In this document: piece after piece, positions 7,592-14,765 of the stretch
How positions within the stretch are numbered: position 1 is the stretch's first letter
Layout: each line of letters opens with the position of its first letter
Source of the DNA: CAITNM01 sp964446295
Lineage (GTDB): Bacteria; Pseudomonadota; Alphaproteobacteria; Paracaedibacterales; CAITNM01
Assembly: GCA_964446295.1 (NCBI GenBank)
Contig: CAYUNR010000014.1
Location: forward strand, 1-31,749
Reading direction: 5' to 3'
DNA: 31,749 bases
Notes under the pieces: model-generated
Databases searched by the model: none
Told to the model about the DNA's origin: nothing
What the model saw: only the letters and a program-made list of their open reading frames with translations
Made by a program: the position numbers and the translations under genes

Positions 7592-9367
7592 ATGAATGAT
7601 TTTCTGGCTTCCATACAACTTGCACGCTCTGAATTTCCAACCATGCGATTTGCAGATTTTTGCAACCTTTGGCAAATTGCAGACGAAATAAATACCCTTG
7701 GCACAATGCCCATTGCGTCAGCAAATTTGGAACAGCGAAATCAACATAACATTCTAAAAATAATTAAAAAAATTCATGAAGTAGATTTGCCATTTCAGTG
7801 TACTGCTAAATTAAACACTTCAAAACAAGTACAATTCTCATCGCTTTTTTCACTTAGTCAGCATACTTTAGAATTGTTCAACCAAGGCTTTGTTCTTGTT
7901 TATGACGATGTAAATTTATGGCAGCAAATAACTCAAACTGTTTCCAATAATCAAACCAGCACAGCATTGGATTGGATTCAAAAATTATATACTTATACAA
8001 CTCAAAAAAATTTAGTCAACGTTATTGAAATGCTGCGACATCCATTACTTGAAAAAGTGGATACAAATTTTCAAAAAACTGCATTGGATTGGGAATACAG
8101 TCTTCGGAAAAATCAACAGCAAACTTTGGGTACTGATATACCAAATCATCCTTTATGTCATCAGCTCTTAAATATTACAGACAATCAAAATTTTTCAGCT
8201 ACATTTTCGGAAGTTTTTCAAAAATTACCACTTTTAATTCAACAACAGCTATTGCCATTGGTCGATTTCACACAACTATTAGATAGCACTCTTGATTGTT
8301 TAGAATGGTTTAAAGGTGCTGTGAATTTAAAAAATCATCGTTCACAAATTCATTTTGGACTTCATGCGGCGTTAAAATTCAAACCTGAGCAAGTTATATT
8401 TTGTTTAAAACACAACCAAATTCGTCCGTTACAAAGCCATCTTTTGTTCAAAAACGTCAATGGGGAAAATTTACCAGATTTACTTTTCCAATGGGCAGCA
8501 AAAAAGCAACTTAATGTTTTGAGCTATTCTTCTGATGCAACATTTGAGCACCCTTTGGTGCAAGCTGATATACTTGAAAAATATCAAGTAAAAAGAGTCT
8601 CCATGGTTGGAGAAAAACCTATTACCAACCCTATTGTCAGCAGCCGCCCTACAACTATTAGCGCAACCGGGTTTAACCAGCTTATGCAAGATCCATATGG
8701 ATTTTATGCTCGCTACATTTTAAAATTAAGACAACTTGAAAGAAGCTGTGCACAAAATTTTGCAAAAGAATTTGGATTGGCAACGCACAAAATTATTGAA
8801 GTGTACTTAAAACAAGGATTAGAATCTGCAGTTCAGCACCTACACACTTTAAAATTAAGTAGTCATCCCATTTTGTGGAAGGGAAAACTTTCACGCATTC
8901 TTGAGTGGATACGCACCCAAGTAAATGATCTGCATGCAATTAAAATTCAAAGTGAGCAAGACTTATCTACTCAATTAACGACTACAAAGCAAATTACGCT
9001 AAAAGCTAGAGTGGATGCCTGTATTTTTACTTCTCAGGCTAATTTGATTGTAAATTTCAAAACGGGAATGCCCCCCAGCAAAACAGAAGCCACAAGCGGA
9101 TATGCTCCTCAATTAGCTATTGAAATGTTTTTATGCGCTAAAAATTATACTAATGCATACACCCAAGCTGAATTTTGGCAACTTAAAGGAACGCAACCCG
9201 CTGGAATTGTTTCATCAAACATCGCTATTCCGATCGAAGCCTTACAAATAGAACTTGAGAAAGTTGCGTATCATTATTTAACGCAGAATTCCCCATTTTT
9301 AACTTGCCCGTGGCCTTCAAAAACGCCAAAGTATAACGAATATAAAAATTTGGAACGTTTTGCCTAA
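7592..9367 (+). CDS. addB: AddB, shortened and with altered nuclease site
   Basis: Inactive-helicase/nuclease partner of AddA in double-strand break repair. The C-terminal half is recognisable as AddB: ISATGFNQLMQDPYGFYARYIL (356-377), the nuclease-domain His399, ARVDACIF (472-479) with Asp475, VNFKTG (487-492), APQLAIEMF (505-513) and the terminal WPSKTPKYNEYKNLERF. Alphaproteobacterial AddB is usually about 1000 residues; this one has 591, and the missing part is at the N-terminus, since the preceding MFS gene ends 30 bases upstream. In the PD-(D/E)XK site the usual I-D-Y-K-T-G reads V-N-F-K-T-G, so the metal-binding Asp is Asn488, which should abolish or sharply reduce cleavage. The stop codon overlaps the next ATG (TAATG). 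Family call is firm; loss of nuclease activity is inference from the motif. Confidence 0.85.
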   Translation: MNDFLASIQLARSEFPTMRFADFCNLWQIADEINTLGTMPIASANLEQRNQHNILKIIKKIHEVDLPFQCTAKLNTSKQVQFSSLFSLSQHTLELFNQGFVLVYDDVNLWQQITQTVSNNQTSTALDWIQKLYTYTTQKNLVNVIEMLRHPLLEKVDTNFQKTALDWEYSLRKNQQQTLGTDIPNHPLCHQLLNITDNQNFSATFSEVFQKLPLLIQQQLLPLVDFTQLLDSTLDCLEWFKGAVNLKNHRSQIHFGLHAALKFKPEQVIFCLKHNQIRPLQSHLLFKNVNGENLPDLLFQWAAKKQLNVLSYSSDATFEHPLVQADILEKYQVKRVSMVGEKPITNPIVSSRPTTISATGFNQLMQDPYGFYARYILKLRQLERSCAQNFAKEFGLATHKIIEVYLKQGLESAVQHLHTLKLSSHPILWKGKLSRILEWIRTQVNDLHAIKIQSEQDLSTQLTTTKQITLKARVDACIFTSQANLIVNFKTGMPPSKTEATSGYAPQLAIEMFLCAKNYTNAYTQAEFWQLKGTQPAGIVSSNIAIPIEALQIELEKVAYHYLTQNSPFLTCPWPSKTPKYNEYKNLERFA

Positions 9368-10629
9368 TGAATAACGAACGAGCAGTTGTGCATGCCTATC
9401 TAGCTTGGGGAGGCGTTGCATTATTTTTCTTATATCAATATGTTCTTCGTATTGCGCCAGGGCTTGTAGAACCAGAGCTTCGCAGCGCTTTTTTTATGAC
9501 TGCAAATGATTTTTCAACACTTGGTTCTTTCTTCATGTTTATCTACGCGTTGGTGCAAATTCCATGCGGTGTCTTGATTGACAGACTTGGAGTGAAACGT
9601 GTTGTTTTATCTAGCATCTTGCTATGTTTAGTTGGAAATGGCCTATTAATTATAGGAAATAGTCTGTGGGAAGCCCAAGTTAGCCGTATATTCATGGGAC
9701 TTGGTTCAGCTTGCGGATACATAGGCTGCATGAAAGTTGCAGCTGATAGCTTTCCAAGTTCAAACAGAGGTTTTTTTATGGGAGCCGCTTTGACACTAGG
9801 TCTGTTTGGCCCTCTATTAGCTGCAAAACCTTTGGTACACTTAATTGAAACAACCAGTTGGCACTATGCTTTTACCGTATTATCTGTAATTGGAGTAATA
9901 TTGTGGTTCTCCCTTGTGATAGTGATGCCAAAGGAAGCTATTAACCACCAAGCAACCCTTAAGTGGGCAGATGTTAAACAAAGCGTTGTTCTCGTTTTTA
10001 AAACACGACCAATTCTTGCTTATGCAATTATGACAACATGTTTTTATTCTCCTTTAGCTGTAATTGCAGACCTTTGGGGAGTTTCGTTTTTAATGAATCA
10101 CTTTCACCTTCCACGCAGTAATGCAGCTAATGTTACAATGCAAATTTATGTTGGGGCTGCCGTTAGTAGTTTGCTTATTCCATGGCTGTGTGAACGATAC
10201 AAAGAATATAACAGAGGCATTATTTACAGCTGGTTTGGAATAGTTATTTGCTTGATCACATTACTGTATAGTGATTTGTCAGCATACGCGCTTATTGCTA
10301 TTTTAGTTACATTAGGCATTTTTAGCAGTTCTGAAATTTTATGTTTTGGAGCAGCTTCTCATTACACAACACCGGAAACTTCTGGAACTACTCTTGGGGT
10401 AATTAATACTTTTAGCGTTCTTGGAAGCGCATGTGTTATGCAAGCTGTTGGATTTTTGCTTGATTTCAAGTGGAATGGGGTAATGGATAATGAAGGAATA
10501 AGAGTATATTCAAGTGATGAATATGTCTTTGCCCTTAGCTCAATCCTAGTGTTCGTAGGCGTTTTAGGTCTAGTGGCCTTTTTCCTTTATAGGCAAGGCA
10601 GACAGCTAAAACAGAATGAATTGGCATGA
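9367..10629 (+). CDS. MFS transporter located between addB and addA
   Basis: Inner-membrane MFS carrier, 420 residues, about 12 hydrophobic segments. The loop 2-3 signature is GVLIDRLGVKRVVL (about 68-81), preceded by SFFMFIYALVQIPCG, and RIFMGLGSACGYIGCMKVAAD marks helices 4-5. I cannot assign a substrate; the sequence style resembles anion/organic-acid type MFS proteins of intracellular gammaproteobacteria, but this is only an impression. Its ATG overlaps the addB stop codon by one base and addA starts 32 bases after its stop, so it is embedded in the addBA transcript. This position is odd because addB and addA are normally adjacent. It differs clearly from the carrier at 6350 and is not a recent duplicate. 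Confidence 0.9.
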   Translation: MNNERAVVHAYLAWGGVALFFLYQYVLRIAPGLVEPELRSAFFMTANDFSTLGSFFMFIYALVQIPCGVLIDRLGVKRVVLSSILLCLVGNGLLIIGNSLWEAQVSRIFMGLGSACGYIGCMKVAADSFPSSNRGFFMGAALTLGLFGPLLAAKPLVHLIETTSWHYAFTVLSVIGVILWFSLVIVMPKEAINHQATLKWADVKQSVVLVFKTRPILAYAIMTTCFYSPLAVIADLWGVSFLMNHFHLPRSNAANVTMQIYVGAAVSSLLIPWLCERYKEYNRGIIYSWFGIVICLITLLYSDLSAYALIAILVTLGIFSSSEILCFGAASHYTTPETSGTTLGVINTFSVLGSACVMQAVGFLLDFKWNGVMDNEGIRVYSSDEYVFALSSILVFVGVLGLVAFFLYRQGRQLKQNELA

Positions 10630-10661
10630 ATTTTGTTCCTTTATTCACTTAATCTTGTGCA

Positions 10662-13133
10662 ATGAATGAAACAACAGTATCAACTATCAATCTACAACAA
10701 AAAGCTAGTAATCCTAATTCTAGCTGTTGGGTAAACGCGTCAGCAGGATCTGGTAAAACTAAGGTTCTGATTGATAGAATCATTCGGCTATTGCTGCATT
10801 GCGCAAACCCTGATCGAATTCTTTGCTTAACTTTTTCAAGAGCAGCAGCCAGTGAAATGCAACAACGACTTTTGCAAAAAATAAAATTATTCGCAGAACT
10901 ACCAGATCTAGCCCTTACTGATGAACTATTAAGTCTTGGTGAACAGCCCACCTCTGCCAATGTTACTAAAGCAAAAAATTTATATTCAATTATTAAATCT
11001 CAGCCAGTTTCTATTCAAACTGTGCATAGCTTTTGTCAAAGTTTACTGCAACGCCAAATGGGACAGAATATTCTAAACTCAACTCCACGTGTTATGGAAA
11101 ATTTCGAAGAACGCACTTACTTAACCCAAGCTTTTGAAAAACTTATAGAAGACGAAGACGCCACACATTATTTAGAAGAATTTTTCATTTTCCATGGAGA
11201 GACAGTTCTTTTTGAATATTTAAGCAGCACAACACGTACCATTCACAGCTTAAACTTTGATGATGCACAAAAACGCTTATTTGAATTATTTGATATTAGT
11301 GGGGCGCCTCAATTCCCCCTGCCCCCTTTAGAAATTCAAGGCTATCTTAAGGGATTATTGAACGTTACTATTCCCAATGACGCTGTTTCAAAAGAACATA
11401 ATTTTGCACAATGTTTTTTAACTCAAAAAGGAACAGTTAGAGCCAAAATTTTACCAGCAAGCATTCAAAAACAATACCCAGATGCTGAGCCAATTTTTAA
11501 AATTTACGCAGAAGAACTAGCGCATTATTTTTCTAAAAAAATTCGTTTTGATCAGGTTCAAAAATCATTGCATTTTTGGCAGCTTCAGCAAATATTTCAA
11601 AAGCATTATAAGCACCTAAAAGAAACGCACAATCTTTGGGATTTTCACGACCTAATTGAAAAAACCCTACAAACTTTAAAGCTTGATGATTTTGATCAAA
11701 TTCTGCTGGATTTAAACTACCGAATTGATCATCTTTTGGTAGATGAGGCCCAAGACACTAGCGTTGATCAGTGGCATGTTATAGAGCACCTAGTACAAGG
11801 CTTATTTGATCACCACTCAACCGCCAGAAGCGTTTTTGTCGTGGGTGATGAAAAACAATCAATTTATAGTTTTCAAGGTGCTGACATTCGCATGTATCAA
11901 GATATGCAAAAACACATATCAATACTTTGCCAACCTTGGGAAAATGTTGCGCTTTCCACAAGCTTTCGAAGCGCAAAAGACATTTTAAACGTAGTTGATA
12001 GAGTCTTTGAACAAAACCCAAAAGGCCTAGGGAAAAATGTTTCAAAGCATATAGCCTATCAGGAATTCAGAGGATGCATTGAAATTCTGCCATTCATTGA
12101 ACTTAAAATTCCTAAAATTGACCCATGGCCCATTTTTGAAACGTATTCTGATGCACATGAACCAGAACAATATTTAGCCGAACAAGTTCTAAACCATATT
12201 GAACAATCCATTGCTAATGGCTTATTTTTAGCATCTGAAAATCGTCACGCTACCTATGATGATTTCATGATTTTGATGCGTAAACGCGGACGTCAAATGC
12301 AAGAAATAACTTCAGCTTGCCAAGATCGTGACATCCCCTACTCTGCTTTTGATCCTAAAAATCTAATGGAATGCCTTGTAGTGCGCGACCTATTAAGCGC
12401 CGTTGAGTTTATGTTAATGCCTTTGAATGACTTAAATTTAGCAGCACTGCTCAAAACTCCTTGGATGCAACAACAAGGGAAAATTGATGAGAACGATTTA
12501 TTCAATCTTTGCCATAGTCGCAAAGGTTCTTTATGGGACGAAGTGCAAACTCATTATCAGCCACACACAAAAAAACTCAATCAATTACTGCAGTCCAGCC
12601 CTTCATCGGCATATAACTATTTTCAAAGCGCATATGACGCAATGAATGTTGAATGCGAATTACTAAATAGTTTTATGGATGACGTATTTAAACGCTTCAA
12701 TTTATTGAAATTAAGCATTCGTGAGCTTGTTGAGCACTTACACAAATATCCCCCCGTATTTACACAAACCAATCATCAAAAAGGTATAAAGCTTTCAACT
12801 GTTCATGGGGCAAAAGGGTTAGAATCACCCGTTGTTATTATTCTTGATCATGGTGATGAAGTAAGCATGAAACAAGATACTCTATTATATGATCCGGTAG
12901 CACAGTTTTGGTTTTTAAAACCACCTACGGCAGCTGATACAATTTTAACAGCTGCACTGAAAGAGCATCATCAACAAGCCCTGGAATTTGAACATAATCG
13001 GCTTTTTTATGTAGCTTTAACCCGTGCAAAAGAACACCTAATTTTAGCAGGATTGCCTCATGAGCAAAGTCCAAATTCCTGGTATTGGCGTGTTAGCGAA
13101 GCTGTTAAAGAGAATGTTATCGCCCCTATATAA
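10662..13133 (+). CDS. addA: AddA helicase, C-terminal nuclease domain missing
   Basis: UvrD-type superfamily 1 DNA helicase subunit of AddAB, which unwinds broken DNA ends. All helicase motifs are present: Walker A ASAGSGKT (26-33), motif Ia LTFSRAAASEM, motif II LLVDEAQD (358-365), motif III VGDEKQSIYSFQGAD (394-408), motif IV LSTSFRSAKDIL, motif V STVHGAKGLESPVVI and motif VI FYVALTRAKEHLILAG. The protein stops 27 residues or so after motif VI, at 823 residues; alphaproteobacterial AddA is usually about 1150-1200 and carries a PD-(D/E)XK nuclease there. No continuation is found downstream in any + frame; the following DNA holds an opposite-strand gene remnant whose end overlaps this stop. 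The truncation is therefore likely a deletion at 3' end rather than a simple frameshift. The helicase itself looks intact. Confidence 0.9.
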   Translation: MNETTVSTINLQQKASNPNSSCWVNASAGSGKTKVLIDRIIRLLLHCANPDRILCLTFSRAAASEMQQRLLQKIKLFAELPDLALTDELLSLGEQPTSANVTKAKNLYSIIKSQPVSIQTVHSFCQSLLQRQMGQNILNSTPRVMENFEERTYLTQAFEKLIEDEDATHYLEEFFIFHGETVLFEYLSSTTRTIHSLNFDDAQKRLFELFDISGAPQFPLPPLEIQGYLKGLLNVTIPNDAVSKEHNFAQCFLTQKGTVRAKILPASIQKQYPDAEPIFKIYAEELAHYFSKKIRFDQVQKSLHFWQLQQIFQKHYKHLKETHNLWDFHDLIEKTLQTLKLDDFDQILLDLNYRIDHLLVDEAQDTSVDQWHVIEHLVQGLFDHHSTARSVFVVGDEKQSIYSFQGADIRMYQDMQKHISILCQPWENVALSTSFRSAKDILNVVDRVFEQNPKGLGKNVSKHIAYQEFRGCIEILPFIELKIPKIDPWPIFETYSDAHEPEQYLAEQVLNHIEQSIANGLFLASENRHATYDDFMILMRKRGRQMQEITSACQDRDIPYSAFDPKNLMECLVVRDLLSAVEFMLMPLNDLNLAALLKTPWMQQQGKIDENDLFNLCHSRKGSLWDEVQTHYQPHTKKLNQLLQSSPSSAYNYFQSAYDAMNVECELLNSFMDDVFKRFNLLKLSIRELVEHLHKYPPVFTQTNHQKGIKLSTVHGAKGLESPVVIILDHGDEVSMKQDTLLYDPVAQFWFLKPPTAADTILTAALKEHHQQALEFEHNRLFYVALTRAKEHLILAGLPHEQSPNSWYWRVSEAVKENVIAPI

Positions 13134-13275
13134 ATAAGGATTGAAGAGCACTTTCATAATCATGATAACCAAAAATTTCTTCCGCATGCACTTTAAGAAG
13201 ATTAGCTAAAGAGGCCTCGTCATCCAAGTCATAACACCGAAGTAGACTTTCATCATTCCGTAAATGATTCTGTTT
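13126..13275 (-). pseudogene. Gene remnant, C-terminal piece, family unknown
   Basis: A 49-codon open stretch with protein-like composition, running from an in-frame stop to a TAG that overlaps the last bases of addA on the opposite strand. It contains NDESLLRCYDLDDEASLA followed by NLLKVHAEEIFGYHDYESAL. It has no ATG/GTG start. Directly upstream, in the frame shifted by one, SVALLKTESFTE reads into the same point and then stops at 13253, which suggests a frameshift near 13255-13260 in a once longer gene. I cannot name the family; a GNAT-like N-acetyltransferase is a weak guess from the composition. It could also be chance. Confidence 0.35.
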
Positions 13276-13314
13276 TTAGCAATGCTACAGAGCCAGTAAA
13301 GTGACTTTAAGTAG

Positions 13315-13743
13315 CTAGTTTAATTTCCATATCATGAAGTTTAAGTAGCCCGCAAACACTAGCCAAATAATATAAGGAACTGTCATATTTGCTGCAAAAT
13401 AATATCGTTTTTTCGCTTTAAGGACAATGTTCATATTTATGAGGATCATTACCACTATTAGAAAAAAAGCTATAAGCACTAAGTGAAATTCAAAAAATAT
13501 AATTGTCCATGACCAATTAAGTAGTAGCTGGATTATATAAAGATTCCATATTCCTTTTGCTTTTGGTTCATCACGGTAACGCCAGAGAAAGTTCCCAACA
13601 AAAGCAATAACAACGTATAACATTGTCCAAACTACAGCAAAGATAATACTGGGTGGAGTTAAGTCAGATTTATAAATTGAATGGTACCACAAAATGTTTG
13701 AGCGTGTGATTTGACCTAGACCAAACCCAACAAATTGTAGCAA
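13315..13743 (-). CDS. tspO: TspO/MBR family membrane protein, start uncertain
   Basis: Five-helix membrane protein of the TspO (tryptophan-rich sensory/benzodiazepine receptor) family, which binds porphyrins and affects stress and tetrapyrrole handling. Family marks are LTPPSIIFAVVWTMLYVVIAF, NFLWRYRD, LNWSWTIIFFEFH and the final VPYIIWLVFAGYLN. From a TTG at 13743 it has 142 residues, slightly short (relatives about 155-160). The same frame stays open upstream for 16 more codons (EASKIKNFISISIWVA, a good helix 1 start) to a TAA, without any ATG or GTG. An ATG at 13805 begins MVYNKKLLK in the frame shifted by one, across an A-rich run. So either it uses the TTG start, or a one-base change in the A-run has broken the real start. 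No clear ribosome site precedes the TTG. Confidence 0.8.
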   Translation of the reverse strand: MLQFVGFGLGQITRSNILWYHSIYKSDLTPPSIIFAVVWTMLYVVIAFVGNFLWRYRDEPKAKGIWNLYIIQLLLNWSWTIIFFEFHLVLIAFFLIVVMILINMNIVLKAKKRYYFAANMTVPYIIWLVFAGYLNFMIWKLN

Positions 13744-13963
13744 TGCAACCCAGATAGAAATACTAATGAAGTTTTTTATTTTAGAAGCTTCTTATTATAA
13801 ACCATATGCTATATACCACTAAATTCATGATTTACACCATAGGGAAAGTAACACACGACATCAAAAAAGCAATAAGAGATACAAGTACACCAGATTTTAT
13901 TAGAAAATGCTCAAAGGAGAAATTAGCGTTGCAGTCCTTGTTCACCAAAAAACTACAACGATC

Positions 13964-13992
13964 TTGACAATAATACGATATAACCATCTAAT
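13964..13992 (+). promoter_or_regulatory. Sigma70-like promoter with no obvious gene behind it
   Basis: TTGACA at 13964-13969 is a perfect -35 match and TCTAAT at 13987-13992 matches five of six -10 positions, with the ideal 17-base spacer. The only thing downstream on the + strand before the opposite-facing tRNA is about 200 bases of non-coding DNA. It may drive a small RNA, be a leftover of a lost gene, or be chance in AT-rich DNA. Confidence 0.35.
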
Positions 13993-14022
13993 GCAAGCAT
14001 TTTTTAGATACCTGATATGCAC

Positions 14023-14142
14023 TTAATGATTAGCAATGATTTTCATGTCATTTGTCTTGTCGAAATATCGGAACGGATCGAATGTAAGCCACTCAAGAAA
14101 GAGGAATAGTTTGGTTAATAAAGACAAGATTTTAAATTTACT
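14023..14142 (-). pseudogene. Possible short gene remnant
   Basis: A 39-codon stretch between two in-frame stops, without ATG or GTG start (a TTG near 14124 is possible). It contains FLFLEWLTFDPFRYFDKTND, which looks protein-like (hydrophobic segment followed by charged and aromatic residues). No family recognised. Chance is a real alternative at this length. Confidence 0.2.
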
Positions 14143-14204
14143 TCAAAAAGTAGCACCAAGATTATTGAGCTAAAACTAAAAACCGCTGAAAGTGTTTGTG
14201 GGAG

Positions 14205-14280
<76 letters not shown>

Positions 14281-14344
14281 GCTTGGCTATATCTTTAGCC
14301 TAAATTAAGATGTGTGTCGACCCTAAAATAAAAGATTGTATAAG

Positions 14345-14367
14345 GCTGACCCGATTTATGGGTCAGC
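14345..14367 (-). terminator. Terminator downstream of FKBP gene
   Basis: An eight-base perfect stem GCTGACCC/GGGTCAGC with a seven-base loop, 13 bases after the FKBP stop codon. On the minus strand it is followed by CTTATACAATCTTTTATTTT, a loose T-rich tail. It separates the Lon-like/FKBP unit from tRNA-Lys. Confidence 0.7.
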
Positions 14368-14379
14368 ACTTTGCTTATT

Positions 14380-14727
14380 TTATTCGGCATCAATAATTTC
14401 AAGCAATTCCACATCAAAAATTAAATTTGCATTTGCAGGAATAAGTCTGCCTGCACCACGATCGCCATATCCTAATTCTGATGGAATATGCAAACGACGT
14501 TTGCCTCCTGGCTTCATGGTAGCTAAGCCTTCTTCCCACCCCTGAATAACCATGCCAACACCGTGGGTATATTGTAGTGGTTCACCGCGATCAACGGAGC
14601 TGTCAAATTTTTGACCATCTTCAAGAGTACCTGTGTAATGCACAAATATAATTTGTCCTGGCTTTGGTGAATTACCAGTGCCTTCTGCTACATCTTCATA
14701 TTTAAGTCCAGAAGCTGTTGTGATCAT
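14380..14727 (-). CDS. FKBP-type peptidyl-prolyl isomerase
   Basis: Single-domain FKBP, 115 residues, that speeds cis-trans change at proline bonds during folding. Family marks: SPKPGQIIFVHYTGTLEDGQKFDSS (about 20-44), VIQGWEEGLATMKPGGKRRLHIPSELGYG (about 60-89) and the closing NANLIFDVELLEI. It has no signal peptide or membrane anchor, so it is probably cytoplasmic, and no chaperone insert as in SlyD. AGGA lies seven bases before the ATG. It starts 38 bases after the Lon-like protease gene, so the two are likely one transcript ending at the hairpin at 14345. The pairing of a protease and a folding factor suggests protein quality control (inference). Confidence 0.95.
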   Translation of the reverse strand: MITTASGLKYEDVAEGTGNSPKPGQIIFVHYTGTLEDGQKFDSSVDRGEPLQYTHGVGMVIQGWEEGLATMKPGGKRRLHIPSELGYGDRGAGRLIPANANLIFDVELLEIIDAE

Positions 14728-14765
14728 GATTTATCCTTTTAAAAGTAAAAGGAAATGTTAGCTTG

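Larger units (their letters stand above)
13806..14204. other. Stretch of about 400 bases without a convincing gene
   Basis: Between tspO and tRNA-Lys I see no intact gene. It holds a 46-codon + strand ORF (13827-13967, ATG to TGA, MIYTIGKVTHDIKK start) with no ribosome site, a promoter-like pair at 13964-13992 on the + strand, and a 39-codon open stretch on the minus strand (14023-14142). Complementary segments TTGTCTT (about 14051-14057) and AAGACAA (about 14120-14127) could pair in a + strand RNA. Together with the remnant beside addA and the doubtful tspO start, it looks like decaying DNA. Confidence 0.5.

Noticed and set aside
11779..12045. Antisense and sense frames inside addA (also 12338-12523, 10649-10960)
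   Set aside because: They overlap conserved helicase motifs of AddA and have no start signals.
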